DNA of 42,379 bases, from assembly GCA_016215705.1 (NCBI GenBank), contig JACRIR010000091.1:1-42379 (forward strand), given 5' to 3'. Within the stretch, counting starts at the first letter, position 1, and every line of letters starts with the position of its first letter. The notes beneath the pieces were generated by a model, which did not search any database, was not told the DNA's origin, and saw nothing but the letters and a program-made list of their open reading frames with translations. The DNA comes from Candidatus Poribacteria bacterium. Its GTDB lineage: Bacteria; Abyssobacteria; SURF-5. Position numbers and translations under genes: made by a program. Below are positions 31,891 to 41,313 of this stretch, in pieces.

Positions 31891-34368
31891 CTACGGTTTT
31901 TGTCTCGCGCCCGGAGCGCGGGGCAGCAGCCGGGCATATTTTCGTCTTTCTTTGCCGCGAGGCTGCGCCGTTTTTCCGGGCTCGGTTTCCCACGGCGACA
32001 TTTCTCTTGCGCGCCTGCGCGCGACATCAAACGCGAGAGACAGGGAAAAAGCCACGACCGAGAGGATGCTTATCCAGCGGCCCATGCGGAATCCGAGCGG
32101 TCTGTATTCCAACTCAATCGCATGCTTTCCCGCGCCGACGGGAATTGCCATGAAAAGATAGTCTGCGCGATATATTTTCGATCGATTCCCATCCACCTTT
32201 GCGTGCCAGCCGGGGACATAAGTGTCGTTCACGAGAACGAATCCGGGCTCCGGCACATCCACGATGATATCGGTTTCGCCTTCGGTTCTCGGCTTTACAA
32301 TCAACTCGGGAGAGGACAGCTTGTCTGGAACAGCGCTCGGCTCCGGAGCGGTGGCCGGCGGTTCGGGTTCTTCCTCAAGAATTGCCGTCTTCCGATAGTT
32401 GAATGACGGGTCTGCCAGCCGTTTGATGGCGGCGTGTTTTCCCTGAATCACCTCGACGTTCTTGACGTATAGGGCCCGGGGGAGAGCGTCGGGGTTTTCA
32501 TAAATGGTGAGTTTGCCCGAGAATACCCGTCTAAGATTAAAGCCTTTGGGTATGCGCTGAAGCGGGACTTTCTCGGGGTAAAGATCGCGACCCGGGTCGT
32601 CGATTATGTAGCGCGCGCCGAGCACGTTGAGCATGCGCGGATTCACGCTTTCAGATGTCCAGTGTAACGCGCCGGTGAAGGGCAATTCACGTGACGGCTC
32701 GCCTCCCGTATCGAGATAAGCGCAGAACTCAGCAAACCGCTGAAGTGAGAGCGTCTCGTATCCGCTGGTTTCGCGAATTCTTTCGACCAGTCCGAAATTC
32801 GCGTTAACCAGATAGTTCTTCCAATCGCGTTTTCTGTGGAATACGTGAACGCGGTCGAGCCCGACGTTTTTCTGCAGGAACTCCCTCTCTTCTTTCAAGT
32901 CAGGAAACACGTTTCGCGTAATCCACGGGTAAGTTACAGGGTCGGAAATGTACAAGATGAGGTCGAGCGCCACAAGCAAGATTGCCAGGAATCCAACAAT
33001 GTTCGCCGACCTGCCGCTGGCGCCAAGGAGACAGCCGACGAGCAGAATTGCCACGAATACTGCGCCGGCCTTTGGAATCAGAAGAAGAAAAGCGACGCAG
33101 ATAGCGAGAAGGATTCCGTAGCGAGCAGCGGCATTCTTGAACGGCTTTGGCTTTGCAAGAACGTCCTCGACAAGGTGATTACAGCCGATGCCGGCTAGAG
33201 TGGCGATCGAGAAGGCAGTAAGTATAAGCTGCCGGTTAGGAAGGCGGAACCATGCGCCCATGGGAAGGGAAAAATATAGATTGAACAAAGGCGTGTGCGC
33301 CCCAAACGCAATCAATGTCGATATTACGGCCAACGCCGAAAAGAACACGAGGTCGCGCCACCGTTTCCGCTGGACAAACGCAAACGCCGCCATGATAAGC
33401 GTCACAAGACCCGGGTACAAAGCGTATTGGCTCCATTTAAAAGAACCCGGATTTATGAGCGCAGCGAAGAATGTCGACGGATAGAGCGAGCCCCCGGACA
33501 GAACCGCCTCGAGAGTCAATCCTCCCGGCGGACGGGCGCTCAACCTCGAGAGTTGGAAAGTGGGTATCCATTGAATTGCCGCAAGCATCGCCGGTATTGC
33601 GATAAGCCCGACCGCGACAAGCGCGAAGGAACGACCTAAGAGGCGCGGCTCGCGTTCATGCGCCAGAACTCTCACGAGAGAGAGGAAAATCAGATATGCG
33701 ATTGCGCCGCGCACAGTGTACACGAATCCGTCCGCGTAGCCTGCAAGGAACTGACAGGCGACTGAAGCGCCAAGCAAGACGGAATCGGTCCACCGTGAAT
33801 GGAAGAAGGTTCGGTGAATGAAATAGAAAATAATGGGAATCCATGCGTGAGACAGGACATTCTGCGGCCAGGTAAGTGGGTAGCAGACGAACGAGCAAAG
33901 CATATACGCCGTTCCCGCAAGAGCGGCAGCGGCGTGGGCGCAGCCGAGCTCACGCATCCACAAGTACATGAAAAGGCCCGCGACAACGAAGTGCAGGAGG
34001 TAGGTCAAACTGAAAGCGAGTTCGACTCGCAGAAACCAATGAAAGAAGCCAAGTGGATAAAACAAGGCCGTGGGCTGGTAAGTCGCCAGAAAGGGCATTC
34101 CGCAATTTGTGTACGGATTCCACAAAGGCATTCTGCCCGCTTTCAATTGTGTGAACCCGTACTCGTGCGCCGGCAAGTGATATGCATACATATCCATGTT
34201 CGAGCCGGCGGGAAGTTGCTGCTTCGCGTCCGTGTGCTCGACTCTTGCCCACCAGAAAATGAAGGCGAACGCGATGATTATTGCAATACTCAAGAAGCGC
34301 GCATTGAAGACAAGCGCGGACCATTCTCCCTTTTTTCGGTGGGTAAATGCGTCGCGAGTTATCTTCAT
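31891..34368 (-). CDS. YfhO-like polytopic membrane protein
   Basis: 825 residues from ATG 34368; ribosome site weak. N-terminal TM helix then a luminal loop with DMYAYHLPAHEYGFTQLKAG and LWNPYTNCGMPFLATYQPT, characteristic of YfhO/GT-C proteins. About eleven TM helices to about residue 490, then a large periplasmic domain of about 280 residues, and a final TM helix (about 785-805) preceded by VNDTYVPGWHAKVDG, also typical of YfhO. YfhO proteins act in glycosylation of lipoteichoic acid or related surface polymers in some bacteria; here the substrate is unknown. Facing convergent gene with a 3-bp gap, so transcripts must overlap at the ends. Confidence 0.87.
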   Translation of the reverse strand: MKITRDAFTHRKKGEWSALVFNARFLSIAIIIAFAFIFWWARVEHTDAKQQLPAGSNMDMYAYHLPAHEYGFTQLKAGRMPLWNPYTNCGMPFLATYQPTALFYPLGFFHWFLRVELAFSLTYLLHFVVAGLFMYLWMRELGCAHAAAALAGTAYMLCSFVCYPLTWPQNVLSHAWIPIIFYFIHRTFFHSRWTDSVLLGASVACQFLAGYADGFVYTVRGAIAYLIFLSLVRVLAHEREPRLLGRSFALVAVGLIAIPAMLAAIQWIPTFQLSRLSARPPGGLTLEAVLSGGSLYPSTFFAALINPGSFKWSQYALYPGLVTLIMAAFAFVQRKRWRDLVFFSALAVISTLIAFGAHTPLFNLYFSLPMGAWFRLPNRQLILTAFSIATLAGIGCNHLVEDVLAKPKPFKNAAARYGILLAICVAFLLLIPKAGAVFVAILLVGCLLGASGRSANIVGFLAILLVALDLILYISDPVTYPWITRNVFPDLKEEREFLQKNVGLDRVHVFHRKRDWKNYLVNANFGLVERIRETSGYETLSLQRFAEFCAYLDTGGEPSRELPFTGALHWTSESVNPRMLNVLGARYIIDDPGRDLYPEKVPLQRIPKGFNLRRVFSGKLTIYENPDALPRALYVKNVEVIQGKHAAIKRLADPSFNYRKTAILEEEPEPPATAPEPSAVPDKLSSPELIVKPRTEGETDIIVDVPEPGFVLVNDTYVPGWHAKVDGNRSKIYRADYLFMAIPVGAGKHAIELEYRPLGFRMGRWISILSVVAFSLSLAFDVARRRAREMSPWETEPGKTAQPRGKERRKYARLLPRAPGARQKP

Positions 34369-34543
34369 TGTGGCCGGTTCAGGCTCGAATAGACATTCGC
34401 ATTCTGCTTGTCAGACGAAAAGAGACTCATCTCAAAAAATAATTATATCATACTGTCTATCTTTGCTCTTCTTTTGCTTCTTTCGGATTCTCGACTAGTA
34501 TCATGCCATGACGATATCTTTGGGTATTGACGCGCGGTTCTTC

Positions 34544-34571
34544 GTAGGGGCACGGCGCGCCGTACCCCTAC
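34544..34571. repeat. GTAGGGGC palindrome, GGCGCGCC core
   Basis: A 28-bp near-perfect palindrome GTAGGGGCACGGCGCGCC followed by GTACCCCTAC. It has the family arms with a different core. Confidence 0.75.
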
Positions 34572-34624
34572 AAGCACCCATAGAATTAACTTGATCCGAC
34601 ACTAGGGATATTCGATTCCTCCTG

Positions 34625-34754
34625 GAGACTGTTCCGTGATTTGCGAATCGGGATGGGATTCTGTGGGCGCCATACGTTCGCACAAACTTTTCGGACGCTT
34701 TCCGCGTCGAGTGTGCGAATAAGTTCGCACGTACAGGATTAGGGGACAGTCCTC
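34625..34754. repeat. MITE-like element Y
   Basis: About 130 bp; ends GAGACTGTTCCGTGATT and AATC/ATTAGGGGACAGTCCTC are imperfect inverted repeats. A perfect inner hairpin GTGCGAA-TAAG-TTCGCAC is present. It aligns with element X (17236-17367) through TTCGCACAAA/TTTT, GCGTCG and the ACAGGA...GACAGTC end. Confidence 0.6.
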
Positions 34755-34758
34755 CTAT

Positions 34759-34805
34759 CCCACTTTCGTCTTTTCCCTTTCGCCTCATTTTCTCTTTGAC
34801 TGTTT
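34759..34805. repeat. Pyrimidine tract (complement of GAAAGG type)
   Basis: CTTTCGTCTTTTCCCTTTCG, then CCTCATTTTCTCTTTGACTG; it abuts element Y. Confidence 0.45.
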
Positions 34806-34861
34806 TCGTCAAGAGAGGTATCATGATGGGACATTTCGAGGAATCTCTGGTGATCCTGTGA

Positions 34862-35036
34862 CACAGCGCGGCGGAACCGCAACCAAAACGCCACATCGGG
34901 CGCGATGAATCGCGCCCCTACGGAAATCCCTCGTATACTCCTGTAGGGGCGCAATTCATTGCGCCCGTGTGAGTTTCATACGGTATGTCATGAGAATCGC
35001 GACAGGAATTCGAGATTTCGAATGTGCGTAGTACAG
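34862..35036 (-). repeat. Composite multi-hairpin repeat, copy C
   Basis: 175 bp in reverse orientation, without the nested GGGGACAC palindrome. It keeps the GGGCGCAAT-GA-ATTGCGCCC and GGGCGCGAT-TC-ATCGCGCCC stems, the GGAGTATA...GAGGGATTTCCGTAGGGG spacer seen in copy A, and a GCGG-TT-CCGC stem where A has GCGGC-TT-GCCGC. Confidence 0.85.
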
Positions 35037-35109
35037 AGAGCGGACGCGGACATCAGAGGCGGCGGATTTTAGGAACCTGGGCCGAGATGGGCATGAAACG
35101 GAGATTATT

Positions 35110-35934
35110 GTGACAGACAAACCCTTCCCTTTTCCCATAATAGATTTTCATGTGCACCTTTTCCCCGACAAGCTCTTCGAGGCAATTTGGAAGTCGTTCA
35201 AAGTCAACTACCAATGGAATGTCAAATATCAAATATACACTCCACAAGTCATTCGGTTTCTAAGAGAGAGAGGCGTTAAGAAGATCGTCTACTCCAATTA
35301 TGCGCATAAGGCCGGCGTCGCGAAGGCGCTGAATTCCTGGAATATTGAGCTTTTGGAGCAAGAGCCTGAGCTTTACTGTTTTGCGGCGTTTCATCCGGAC
35401 GATCCGGATCATATGGAAGACGCCATGCGATTGTTGCGACATCCACGGGTGCTAGGGTTTAAGCTGCAACTCCTGGTGCAGAGGTTCTATCCCCACGATG
35501 AGAGGCTTTTCCCGCTCTACCAGGCCGTCATCGGGGCGGGAAAGCGTATTCTGATGCATGTCGGGACCGGCCCCATAGGCAACGAGTTCGTGGGTATCAC
35601 GCATTTTCGCAAGCTTCTGGCGCGATACCCGCAACTCAAAGTGAATGTGCCTCACATGGGCGAACTCGAGATACCGCAGTTTCTTGAGTTGCTTGCGGAA
35701 TATCCGGGTGTGTATTTCGATACGGCATTCGCGTTCTGGCCAAGCCAACACAGGGTATACAAGGTGACGCCGGATGACCTCGTGAGTCACCAGGACCGAA
35801 TCGTATATGGCTCCGATTTCCCCAACCTCATTTTCGATTGGGACATGGAAATCCGCGCGCTGAAGGAGATGAATCTGGGAGATGCGTTCTATCGAAAAGT
35901 CTTTTTTGAAAACGGGCTTGGGCTCTTGGAATGA
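35110..35934 (+). CDS. Amidohydrolase-2 family metal-dependent hydrolase
   Basis: 274 residues from GTG 35110, with GGAG 6 nt upstream. It is a TIM-barrel amidohydrolase (PF04909-type) with the metal-binding H14-x-H16 in IDFHVHLFPD. Further family residues are His in LMHVGTGPIGNE and VPHMGE, and Asp in YGSDFPN. Such enzymes decarboxylate or hydrolyse small acids and amides. The substrate is unknown, and the neighbours (YfhO, MsrAB) do not point to one. It stands alone after the composite repeat C and is followed by a palindrome at its 3' end. Confidence 0.88.
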   Translation: MTDKPFPFPIIDFHVHLFPDKLFEAIWKSFKVNYQWNVKYQIYTPQVIRFLRERGVKKIVYSNYAHKAGVAKALNSWNIELLEQEPELYCFAAFHPDDPDHMEDAMRLLRHPRVLGFKLQLLVQRFYPHDERLFPLYQAVIGAGKRILMHVGTGPIGNEFVGITHFRKLLARYPQLKVNVPHMGELEIPQFLELLAEYPGVYFDTAFAFWPSQHRVYKVTPDDLVSHQDRIVYGSDFPNLIFDWDMEIRALKEMNLGDAFYRKVFFENGLGLLE

Positions 35935-35941
35935 TGGAAAA

Positions 35942-35974
35942 ACCGGGGACACCTTGCCGCAAGGTGTCCCCGAT
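35942..35974. terminator. GGGGACAC palindrome (CACC variant) between convergent genes
   Basis: Arms CGGGGACACCTTGC and GCAAGGTGTCCCCG are perfect around one base. It lies 8 bp after the amidohydrolase stop and 3 bp before the MsrAB stop. It is compatible with a shared terminator. Its core TTGC-C-GCAA differs from the ATGC of the others, again with both arms changed. Confidence 0.55.
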
Positions 35975-35977
35975 TCT

Positions 35978-37105
35978 TCACTCCTTTTTGCCGTCAAACA
36001 GTGTCGCGTACTCACCGTACCCGTTTTTCTCCAAGTCGTCTTTGGGTATGAATCTCAAGGCTGCTGAATTCATGCAATAGCGAAGTCCGGTCGGTTTCGG
36101 CCCATCCCGAAACACATGACCGAGATGCGAATCAGCGTGCTTGCTCCTCACCTCGACACGCTTCACGAACAGGCGCCTGTCCTCTCTCTCGACGATGTTG
36201 CCGGACTCGAGCGGCTTTGTGAAACTCGGCCAGCCGGTACCCGAATCGTACTTGTCGAGCGAACTGAACAGAGGCTCGCCGGACACAATATCGACGTAGA
36301 TACCCTGTTTCTTATTGTCCCAATACTCGTTTTGGAAGGACGGTTCAGTTCCTTCTTTTTGGGTCACCTTGTATTGGAGAGGAGACAAGGTTTTTCTCAG
36401 TGTCGCATCATCAGGTTTCTTGTACACATCGCGTTGTTCGGAGATTACGCTTTCCTTTGATTTTTCCCACACCTCACTTAGAAACTGGTCACGACCGGAG
36501 CCGTGTCGATAGAACTTGTATTTCAAGGAATGCGTCTTGTAGTAATCCTGGTGGTACGCTTCGGCCTCATAGAACCTGGTAAACGGCAGGATTTCCGTCG
36601 AGATCGGTTTTTGGAAGGCGCCGGATCTTCCGATCGCCTCCTTCGATTTCTCTGCCAGCCTTTTTTGCTCATCGTCGTGGTAGAAGATGGCGCTCCGATA
36701 CTGAGCGCCGCGGTCCACAAACTGGCCGCCGGCATCCGTCGGATCGATATGCTTCCAGAAGAAGTCGAGTAGATTCTCGTATGCTACCCGAGAAGGATCG
36801 TAGTAAACCTGGACAGCCTCGAGGTGGCCCGTTGTTCCCGAGGAGACTTCCGCATAGGTCGGGTTGTCCTTCTGGCCGCCGGTATAGCCGGAAACAACCT
36901 TTACGACGCCGGGCAATTTTTCAAAATCAGCTTCCACGCACCAAAAGCAGCCACCCGCAAAGGTCGCTACTTGTTTCGTTTTGATCTCGGTAGTCATGTC
37001 GTCATTCACCCCATGCTGAGCCATGCCCATTTTTTGGCATCCGTACACGGCAAATGCCAGAAAGGCACATAGCAGCATGATTTTTGTTCCATTCACCATA
37101 GTCAT
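35978..37105 (-). CDS. msrAB: MsrAB methionine sulfoxide reductase, lipoprotein-type leader
   Basis: 375 residues from ATG 37105, with AAGGAGG 6 nt upstream. Leader [15 protein letters not shown]-like with lipobox VYGC (Cys23), indicating an envelope lipoprotein. MsrA domain (about 45-205) has catalytic C53 in GGCFWC. MsrB domain (about 225-365) has [20 protein letters not shown] and [11 protein letters not shown] with catalytic Cys near 341. The CxxC zinc pairs seen in some MsrB are absent, as in many fused forms. It repairs R- and S-methionine sulfoxides in exported proteins. It is divergent from the DUF849 gene, with 224 bp between. Confidence 0.94.
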   Translation of the reverse strand: MTMVNGTKIMLLCAFLAFAVYGCQKMGMAQHGVNDDMTTEIKTKQVATFAGGCFWCVEADFEKLPGVVKVVSGYTGGQKDNPTYAEVSSGTTGHLEAVQVYYDPSRVAYENLLDFFWKHIDPTDAGGQFVDRGAQYRSAIFYHDDEQKRLAEKSKEAIGRSGAFQKPISTEILPFTRFYEAEAYHQDYYKTHSLKYKFYRHGSGRDQFLSEVWEKSKESVISEQRDVYKKPDDATLRKTLSPLQYKVTQKEGTEPSFQNEYWDNKKQGIYVDIVSGEPLFSSLDKYDSGTGWPSFTKPLESGNIVEREDRRLFVKRVEVRSKHADSHLGHVFRDGPKPTGLRYCMNSAALRFIPKDDLEKNGYGEYATLFDGKKE

Positions 37106-37329
37106 TCAAAACCTCCTTAATCAACTGTGCAAGGTGTTTTGTCCTTTGGCAAGGCGTCCATGAAAGAGGGAAGCCTGTCCTCGACTCCGATCGGGGAGCG
37201 GGAATCCATTTTGTCTTTGGCCTTGAAATCAAGAATGTCGTCGAGTATGATGATTGCGCCGCTCTATGTGCACCCGCGATTCATATCTTCTTTGTGTCGT
37301 TTTGAAAAGGAATGAGGAGGAACGAAAAT

Positions 37330-38361
37330 ATGTCGCTCGGTATGGCAGATACCTGTTGGAGGTTCACCGACAATCGCGAATGGCGCGAGCATTTTGCGAA
37401 GTGGCCGCCGGTCATTGTTACGTGCGCGATAACCGGTGGCGTACACGGCAAGGCTGCGAATCCGAATCTTCCCGAAACACCGGAGGAGCAGGCTGATTCC
37501 GCGTACGAGGCATACAAGGCGGGTGCAAGCATGGCGCATATTCATGCCCGGGATCCCAACATGAACTATGCGACGAACTCCGCGAATGGCGAGGACTTTT
37601 ATAAGGCGAATCATCTCATCCGCGAACGGTGTCCCGACCTTATCGTCAACAACACGTGCTCGGGTTTGTTCAAAGAGGACAATGAGGACGTAATCACGAA
37701 ATTCTTCGCCGACTGCAACCCGGAGGTCGCTTCGCTCGATGTCGGTATGCTCTACATGCGCATGAGAGTGAAATCGCCGTTCCCGCTTTCCGACCCTGAC
37801 GAAAACACAATCGAATTCTTGAAGGGGAGGGGACTGACCATCGTTGACGAGAAGACGCTCCAATACGAGGGAGTTGATATGCTCGGTTACACGAAGACCG
37901 AGAAGTTCGCGCGGGCGATGAAAGCCGGCAACGTAAAACCCGAGCTTGAGGTCTTCAATAGCCAGAGTTGGTGGTTCGTCGACAATCTCATCAACCGGAA
38001 GCTTATCGAGCCGCCTTATTGGTGCCAGTTGGTCTTCGGGCAAGACGGCGCTTGCAGTCCGCCCACAGTCATGTCGGCTATGGACATGATAGCCAATATG
38101 CCGCCGAACTCAATGTTTTCGGCCATTGGAACAGGCTCGCTTGAACTTCCGATTATCACGCTCAGCTTGATCATGGGCGGCCATTTGAGGGTTGGTCTCG
38201 AGGACAACGTCTACTATCGCAGGGGTGAGAAAGCGAAAAACAACGCTCAGTTGGTCGAGAGAGCCGTCAGATTGATACATGAGCTGAATCGCGAAGTCGC
38301 CACACCGGCACAGGCGCGCGAGATGCTTGGGATAAGCCGGACGCCGAAGCAGTATCCGTGA
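37330..38361 (+). CDS. DUF849/BKACE family (beta-keto acid cleavage) enzyme
   Basis: 343 residues from ATG 37330, with GGAGG 9 nt upstream; an in-frame ATG at 37312 overlaps that ribosome site and was rejected. It is a TIM-barrel BKACE protein with CAITGG near the N-terminus and H70-I-H72 in HIHARD (zinc ligands). EVFNSQSWW, FGQDGA and GGHLRVGLEDN also match the family. BKACE enzymes condense a beta-keto acid with acetyl-CoA to give acetoacetate and an acyl-CoA; the specific acid is not predictable here. No KDD/KCE lysine-degradation partner genes are adjacent. Followed by a repeat-rich gap. Confidence 0.92.
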   Translation: MSLGMADTCWRFTDNREWREHFAKWPPVIVTCAITGGVHGKAANPNLPETPEEQADSAYEAYKAGASMAHIHARDPNMNYATNSANGEDFYKANHLIRERCPDLIVNNTCSGLFKEDNEDVITKFFADCNPEVASLDVGMLYMRMRVKSPFPLSDPDENTIEFLKGRGLTIVDEKTLQYEGVDMLGYTKTEKFARAMKAGNVKPELEVFNSQSWWFVDNLINRKLIEPPYWCQLVFGQDGACSPPTVMSAMDMIANMPPNSMFSAIGTGSLELPIITLSLIMGGHLRVGLEDNVYYRRGEKAKNNAQLVERAVRLIHELNREVATPAQAREMLGISRTPKQYP

Positions 38362-38390
38362 AGAGAGGCGAAAGGCGAAAGGGGGAGAAA
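38361..38390. repeat. GAAAGG-rich purine tract
   Basis: GAAGAGAGGCGAAAGGCGAA then AGGGGGAGAA, starting at the DUF849 gene stop. Confidence 0.55.
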
Positions 38391-38417
38391 GCGCGACGTG
38401 CCTAGAGTGCGCTGGAG

Positions 38418-38629
38418 CACAGGGCAGCACAGCCGCACCCAAACAGCGCGCATCGGGCGCGATGAATCGCATCTCAGAAAATCGGGGACACGATGCGACA
38501 TCGTGTCCCCGATTTTCTTCATTCTTGTCCGCAGGGGCGCAATTCATTTGCGCCCGTGTGATTAATATGCACTGAGTTCGCGCAAGGAATCACGACAGGA
38601 ATTCATGATTTCGAACATGAGTAGCACAG
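38418..38629 (-). repeat. Composite multi-hairpin repeat, copy D (with nested palindrome)
   Basis: 212 bp in reverse orientation. Like copy B it carries the 41-bp palindrome (38477-38517) in place of the A/C spacer. Its first stem is GAAATCA...TGATTCC (A has GAAATCG...CGATTTC), with covarying G-C to A-T positions, and its last stem GCGGC-TGT-GCTGC has a G-U pair. Confidence 0.85.
38477..38517. repeat. 41-bp GGGGACAC palindrome nested in copy D
   Basis: Same as 15345-15385 in reverse orientation; 19-bp arms perfect. Confidence 0.9.
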
Positions 38630-38644
38630 TTTCCGACCACGCAA

Positions 38645-40066
38645 TCAGAACTGGAAATAGAGGAAGCTCGTCCCGCGTTGCGAGAAGATCGTTATCACAA
38701 TTATTAGTATTGCGAAGACGAATGCTCGAGCGAGCCGAGGGGCGGGCAGATGGATTCTGTCCCTTACCGAATGGATCAACCACTGCCCGACGAAGAGGCA
38801 AAGCAACAGCGGGCCGAGCGTCGGCGGGAGATTCGATTCGAGGTAGCCGGGCGCGAAGTGGAGCAGTTGGCTGAGAAAGGCTTTGACAAAGTCGAGGCCG
38901 GGCGCCCGGAAAAACAGCCACCCCAGGCACACAAGATTGTAGGTGAGAAGCACCGAGAAGAAGTTGCGCATGGGGCCGCCCCTGTCCTCAGCGGGTTCTT
39001 TTTCGGACGCCCGGCGCTTTTCTTGAAAGAACCTGGTTATCATCAGAGCGATTCCGTGAAGGGCGCCCCAATACACGAAAGTCCACGCGGCGCCGTGCCA
39101 CAGCCCTCCAATGACCATCGTCATGAAGAGACTGAAGTACAGTCGCAGTTCTCCTTTCCTGGAGCCACCAAGGGGAATGTACAGGTAGTCTCTCAGCCAC
39201 GTCGAGAGCGTGATATGCCACCGCCGCCAGAACTCGCGCACGTTTCGAGCCACATAAGGGAAATTGAAATTGACGGGCAGTTCGAACCCGAGCAGTTTTG
39301 CGGAGCCCCTCGCGATGTCGGAGTATCCCGCGAAATCAAAGTAAATCTGGAAGCTGAACGCATACAGCAGAAGCAGACAATCCAATCCGCTCGAGGGAAT
39401 CGAAGCCTTGCCGACAAAGCGAGGATCTACGAGGGATGCGAGATAGTCAGCGATGACGACCTTCTTAAAGAGGCCGAAAAGTATCAGGGTGATCCCATCG
39501 TCGAACTGCTTGCTGTCGGCTGCGCAAGAGCGTGACGCAATCTGCGGCATGAGTATGTGCGCCCTGACGATGGGCCCGGCGATAAGATGCGGGAAAAAGA
39601 GTATGTACAGCAAGAACACCCAATACCTTTCGAGCGAGGCTTTCCCGCGGTAAATGTCCATTGCGTAACTGAGGAGTTGGAAAGTATAGAAAGAAATCCC
39701 CAAGGGAAGGATGAGGTTGAACTTTCTGCTGACGAGGTCGAAGCCGAACAGCACGTTGAAAACCGAAACGGCATTGGAATAGAGGAAGCTCGAGTATTTG
39801 AAATACGCCAGTGGCGACAATGCGACGATGAGGCAGAGTATCAGCCAGAACTTTCTCCCTGTCTCCCGTTTGGACATCTGCCGGAGAAAGACATAGTAAA
39901 GTGTCACGGTGCCGAGCAGGAGCAGGATGTATTCCGCTTTCCAACTCATGTAGAAAAAGATGCTGGCGGCAAAGAGCAGATAAGTTCGGGCCCTCGGACT
40001 TAGCGCATAGTAAAGCGCAACAACCACCACGAGAAATACGCCATATTCCAATGTATTAAAAAGCAC
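38645..40066 (-). CDS. MBOAT family O-acyltransferase (AlgI-like)
   Basis: 473 residues from GTG 40066, with AAGGA 8 nt upstream. About ten to eleven TM helices. Conserved MBOAT residues are present: ISFYTFQLLSYAMDIYRG, LIAGPIVRAHILMPQI, REFWRRWHITLSTWLRDYLY and H324 in GGLWHGAAW, the catalytic His, with H337 in WGALHGIAL. The enzyme moves an acyl (usually acetyl) group across the inner membrane to a periplasmic SGNH partner. Its neighbour 4 bp upstream encodes such a partner. The usual target is an exported polysaccharide; it is unknown here. Confidence 0.93.
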   Translation of the reverse strand: MLFNTLEYGVFLVVVVALYYALSPRARTYLLFAASIFFYMSWKAEYILLLLGTVTLYYVFLRQMSKRETGRKFWLILCLIVALSPLAYFKYSSFLYSNAVSVFNVLFGFDLVSRKFNLILPLGISFYTFQLLSYAMDIYRGKASLERYWVFLLYILFFPHLIAGPIVRAHILMPQIASRSCAADSKQFDDGITLILFGLFKKVVIADYLASLVDPRFVGKASIPSSGLDCLLLLYAFSFQIYFDFAGYSDIARGSAKLLGFELPVNFNFPYVARNVREFWRRWHITLSTWLRDYLYIPLGGSRKGELRLYFSLFMTMVIGGLWHGAAWTFVYWGALHGIALMITRFFQEKRRASEKEPAEDRGGPMRNFFSVLLTYNLVCLGWLFFRAPGLDFVKAFLSQLLHFAPGYLESNLPPTLGPLLLCLFVGQWLIHSVRDRIHLPAPRLARAFVFAILIIVITIFSQRGTSFLYFQF

Positions 40067-40069
40067 GTT

Positions 40070-41299
40070 TCAGTCCTTTTCGTTCAGAGAAGACAGTTGC
40101 TTTCCCGCATTCCCGTCGGACAGACGCGCGAACCCATTCTTGGAAATCTCGTCAGTGACCGTGTCCGCAAGCATAAGCGAAAACTGTTTCCGCCCTTCAG
40201 CGTTCAGGTGGTTGAAATCCAGGAAACAGTCCCGACTCAAATGCTCGCTGAAATCATAGAAGGTTACGTTGTTCTTCTTCCAGAAAGGCGCCAGCCGTGA
40301 ATCCACGAACTCTCGCGGCGTATGAATTCCGAAGTCGCCGAGAATAGGGTTCACCGGCATGTGCATTGTCACGAGATGAATGTTCTTGCTTTTGCAGATG
40401 GCGATCATTTGCTCCAGATACTTCAAGTTTGTTTCGATTTTTGCAGATGCCTGATCGTATATGCTGCTATCGAGAAAAAAATCCATGTACACCTTGGCTC
40501 GAATACCGCTGAGGTAGTCGCGGTAGGCGGAGATGTCGCCGGTCTCAAGCCATTTCTGCCAATGCGGGTCAGGGGAAGAGTTCGAGGCCGCAGCAATGCT
40601 GACGGGCGGGAAGAACTGGTAGTAGTAGGCGCCGAGACGGCAATAGGAGAATTCTTTCAGCCATCCTTTGTATCTGTAGAGACTCCAGTGACGCCGAAGC
40701 ATTTCATCGGCATAATCATTCATCTTGTCAAGTCGAGCGTTCTCCACGCTTAGCGGCTTGTTCCAATAGATGCCGGCGTGAACAGGCGCAGATGGATAGT
40801 CGGGAACATGCGTAAAGTCTCCGAAGAAAACGCCGTAGACCAGGATGTCAATGCCATTCTTGGCGATCTGATCTGTGATAAACGGGGTCTCGTAGCATCT
40901 AAGGCCGCCGCAGTTGAGGTTGTAACATCGGATCGACTTGCCCTTGAATCTTTCATAGAGCAGACTCTTGATCCATTGATGATCGACGCCTGCGCCGACG
41001 GTCGAGTCTCCGAGAAACAGAATCTTGATGCGGTCACCGCTCTTCTTCCTCGAGGAATTGATTCTGAGAATATCGCTGTTGATATTCATTACGCTGAAGA
41101 AATCGGAGTCCCTGACTCTGTCCGAGAAAGCGGGTGGCAGACCGGTGACTCCGTGGCGGGGAGGAGGAATTTTCCAAAGCAGCCCGCGGGAAAAGAGGAG
41201 CCAATCCGTGAGGCAAATCATGAGGACGACATAGACGAAAATAAGGAAGAGCCTCGCCGGTTTCAGGGCCAATCCGGCCGCTCGAAGGTGTAGGCGCAT
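40070..41299 (-). CDS. SGNH-type O-acetyltransferase partner (AlgX/AlgJ-like)
   Basis: 409 residues from ATG 41299; the ribosome site is weak but no in-frame start nearer the operon is better. N-terminal membrane anchor (ARLFLIFVYVVLMICLTDWLL), then a periplasmic SGNH domain: G97-D98-S99 in LFLGDSTVGAG (block I), an N in LNCGGLRCYE, and DxxH in DCFLDFNHLNAEG (near 380; block V). It probably accepts an acyl group from the MBOAT protein encoded 3 bp downstream and transfers it to the exported glycan. It is the middle gene of DUF362-SGNH-MBOAT; its start is 14 bp after the DUF362 stop. Confidence 0.85.
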   Translation of the reverse strand: MRLHLRAAGLALKPARLFLIFVYVVLMICLTDWLLFSRGLLWKIPPPRHGVTGLPPAFSDRVRDSDFFSVMNINSDILRINSSRKKSGDRIKILFLGDSTVGAGVDHQWIKSLLYERFKGKSIRCYNLNCGGLRCYETPFITDQIAKNGIDILVYGVFFGDFTHVPDYPSAPVHAGIYWNKPLSVENARLDKMNDYADEMLRRHWSLYRYKGWLKEFSYCRLGAYYYQFFPPVSIAAASNSSPDPHWQKWLETGDISAYRDYLSGIRAKVYMDFFLDSSIYDQASAKIETNLKYLEQMIAICKSKNIHLVTMHMPVNPILGDFGIHTPREFVDSRLAPFWKKNNVTFYDFSEHLSRDCFLDFNHLNAEGRKQFSLMLADTVTDEISKNGFARLSDGNAGKQLSSLNEKD

Positions 41300-41313
41300 A
41301 GACGGTTTTCTTC

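Larger units (their letters stand above)
34369..35109. other. Largest gene-free interval, with MITE-like and composite repeats
   Basis: No credible coding sequence in 741 bases. It contains the GTAGGGGCACGG palindrome (34544-34571), MITE-like element Y (34625-34754), a pyrimidine tract (34759-34805) and composite copy C (34862-35036). The region is divergent (YfhO minus, amidohydrolase plus), so promoters should lie in it. Confidence 0.7.

Noticed and set aside
38750-39535. A 261-residue plus-strand frame opposite the MBOAT gene
   Set aside because: Antisense shadow of a membrane protein with clear MBOAT motifs; highly charged composition and no domain.
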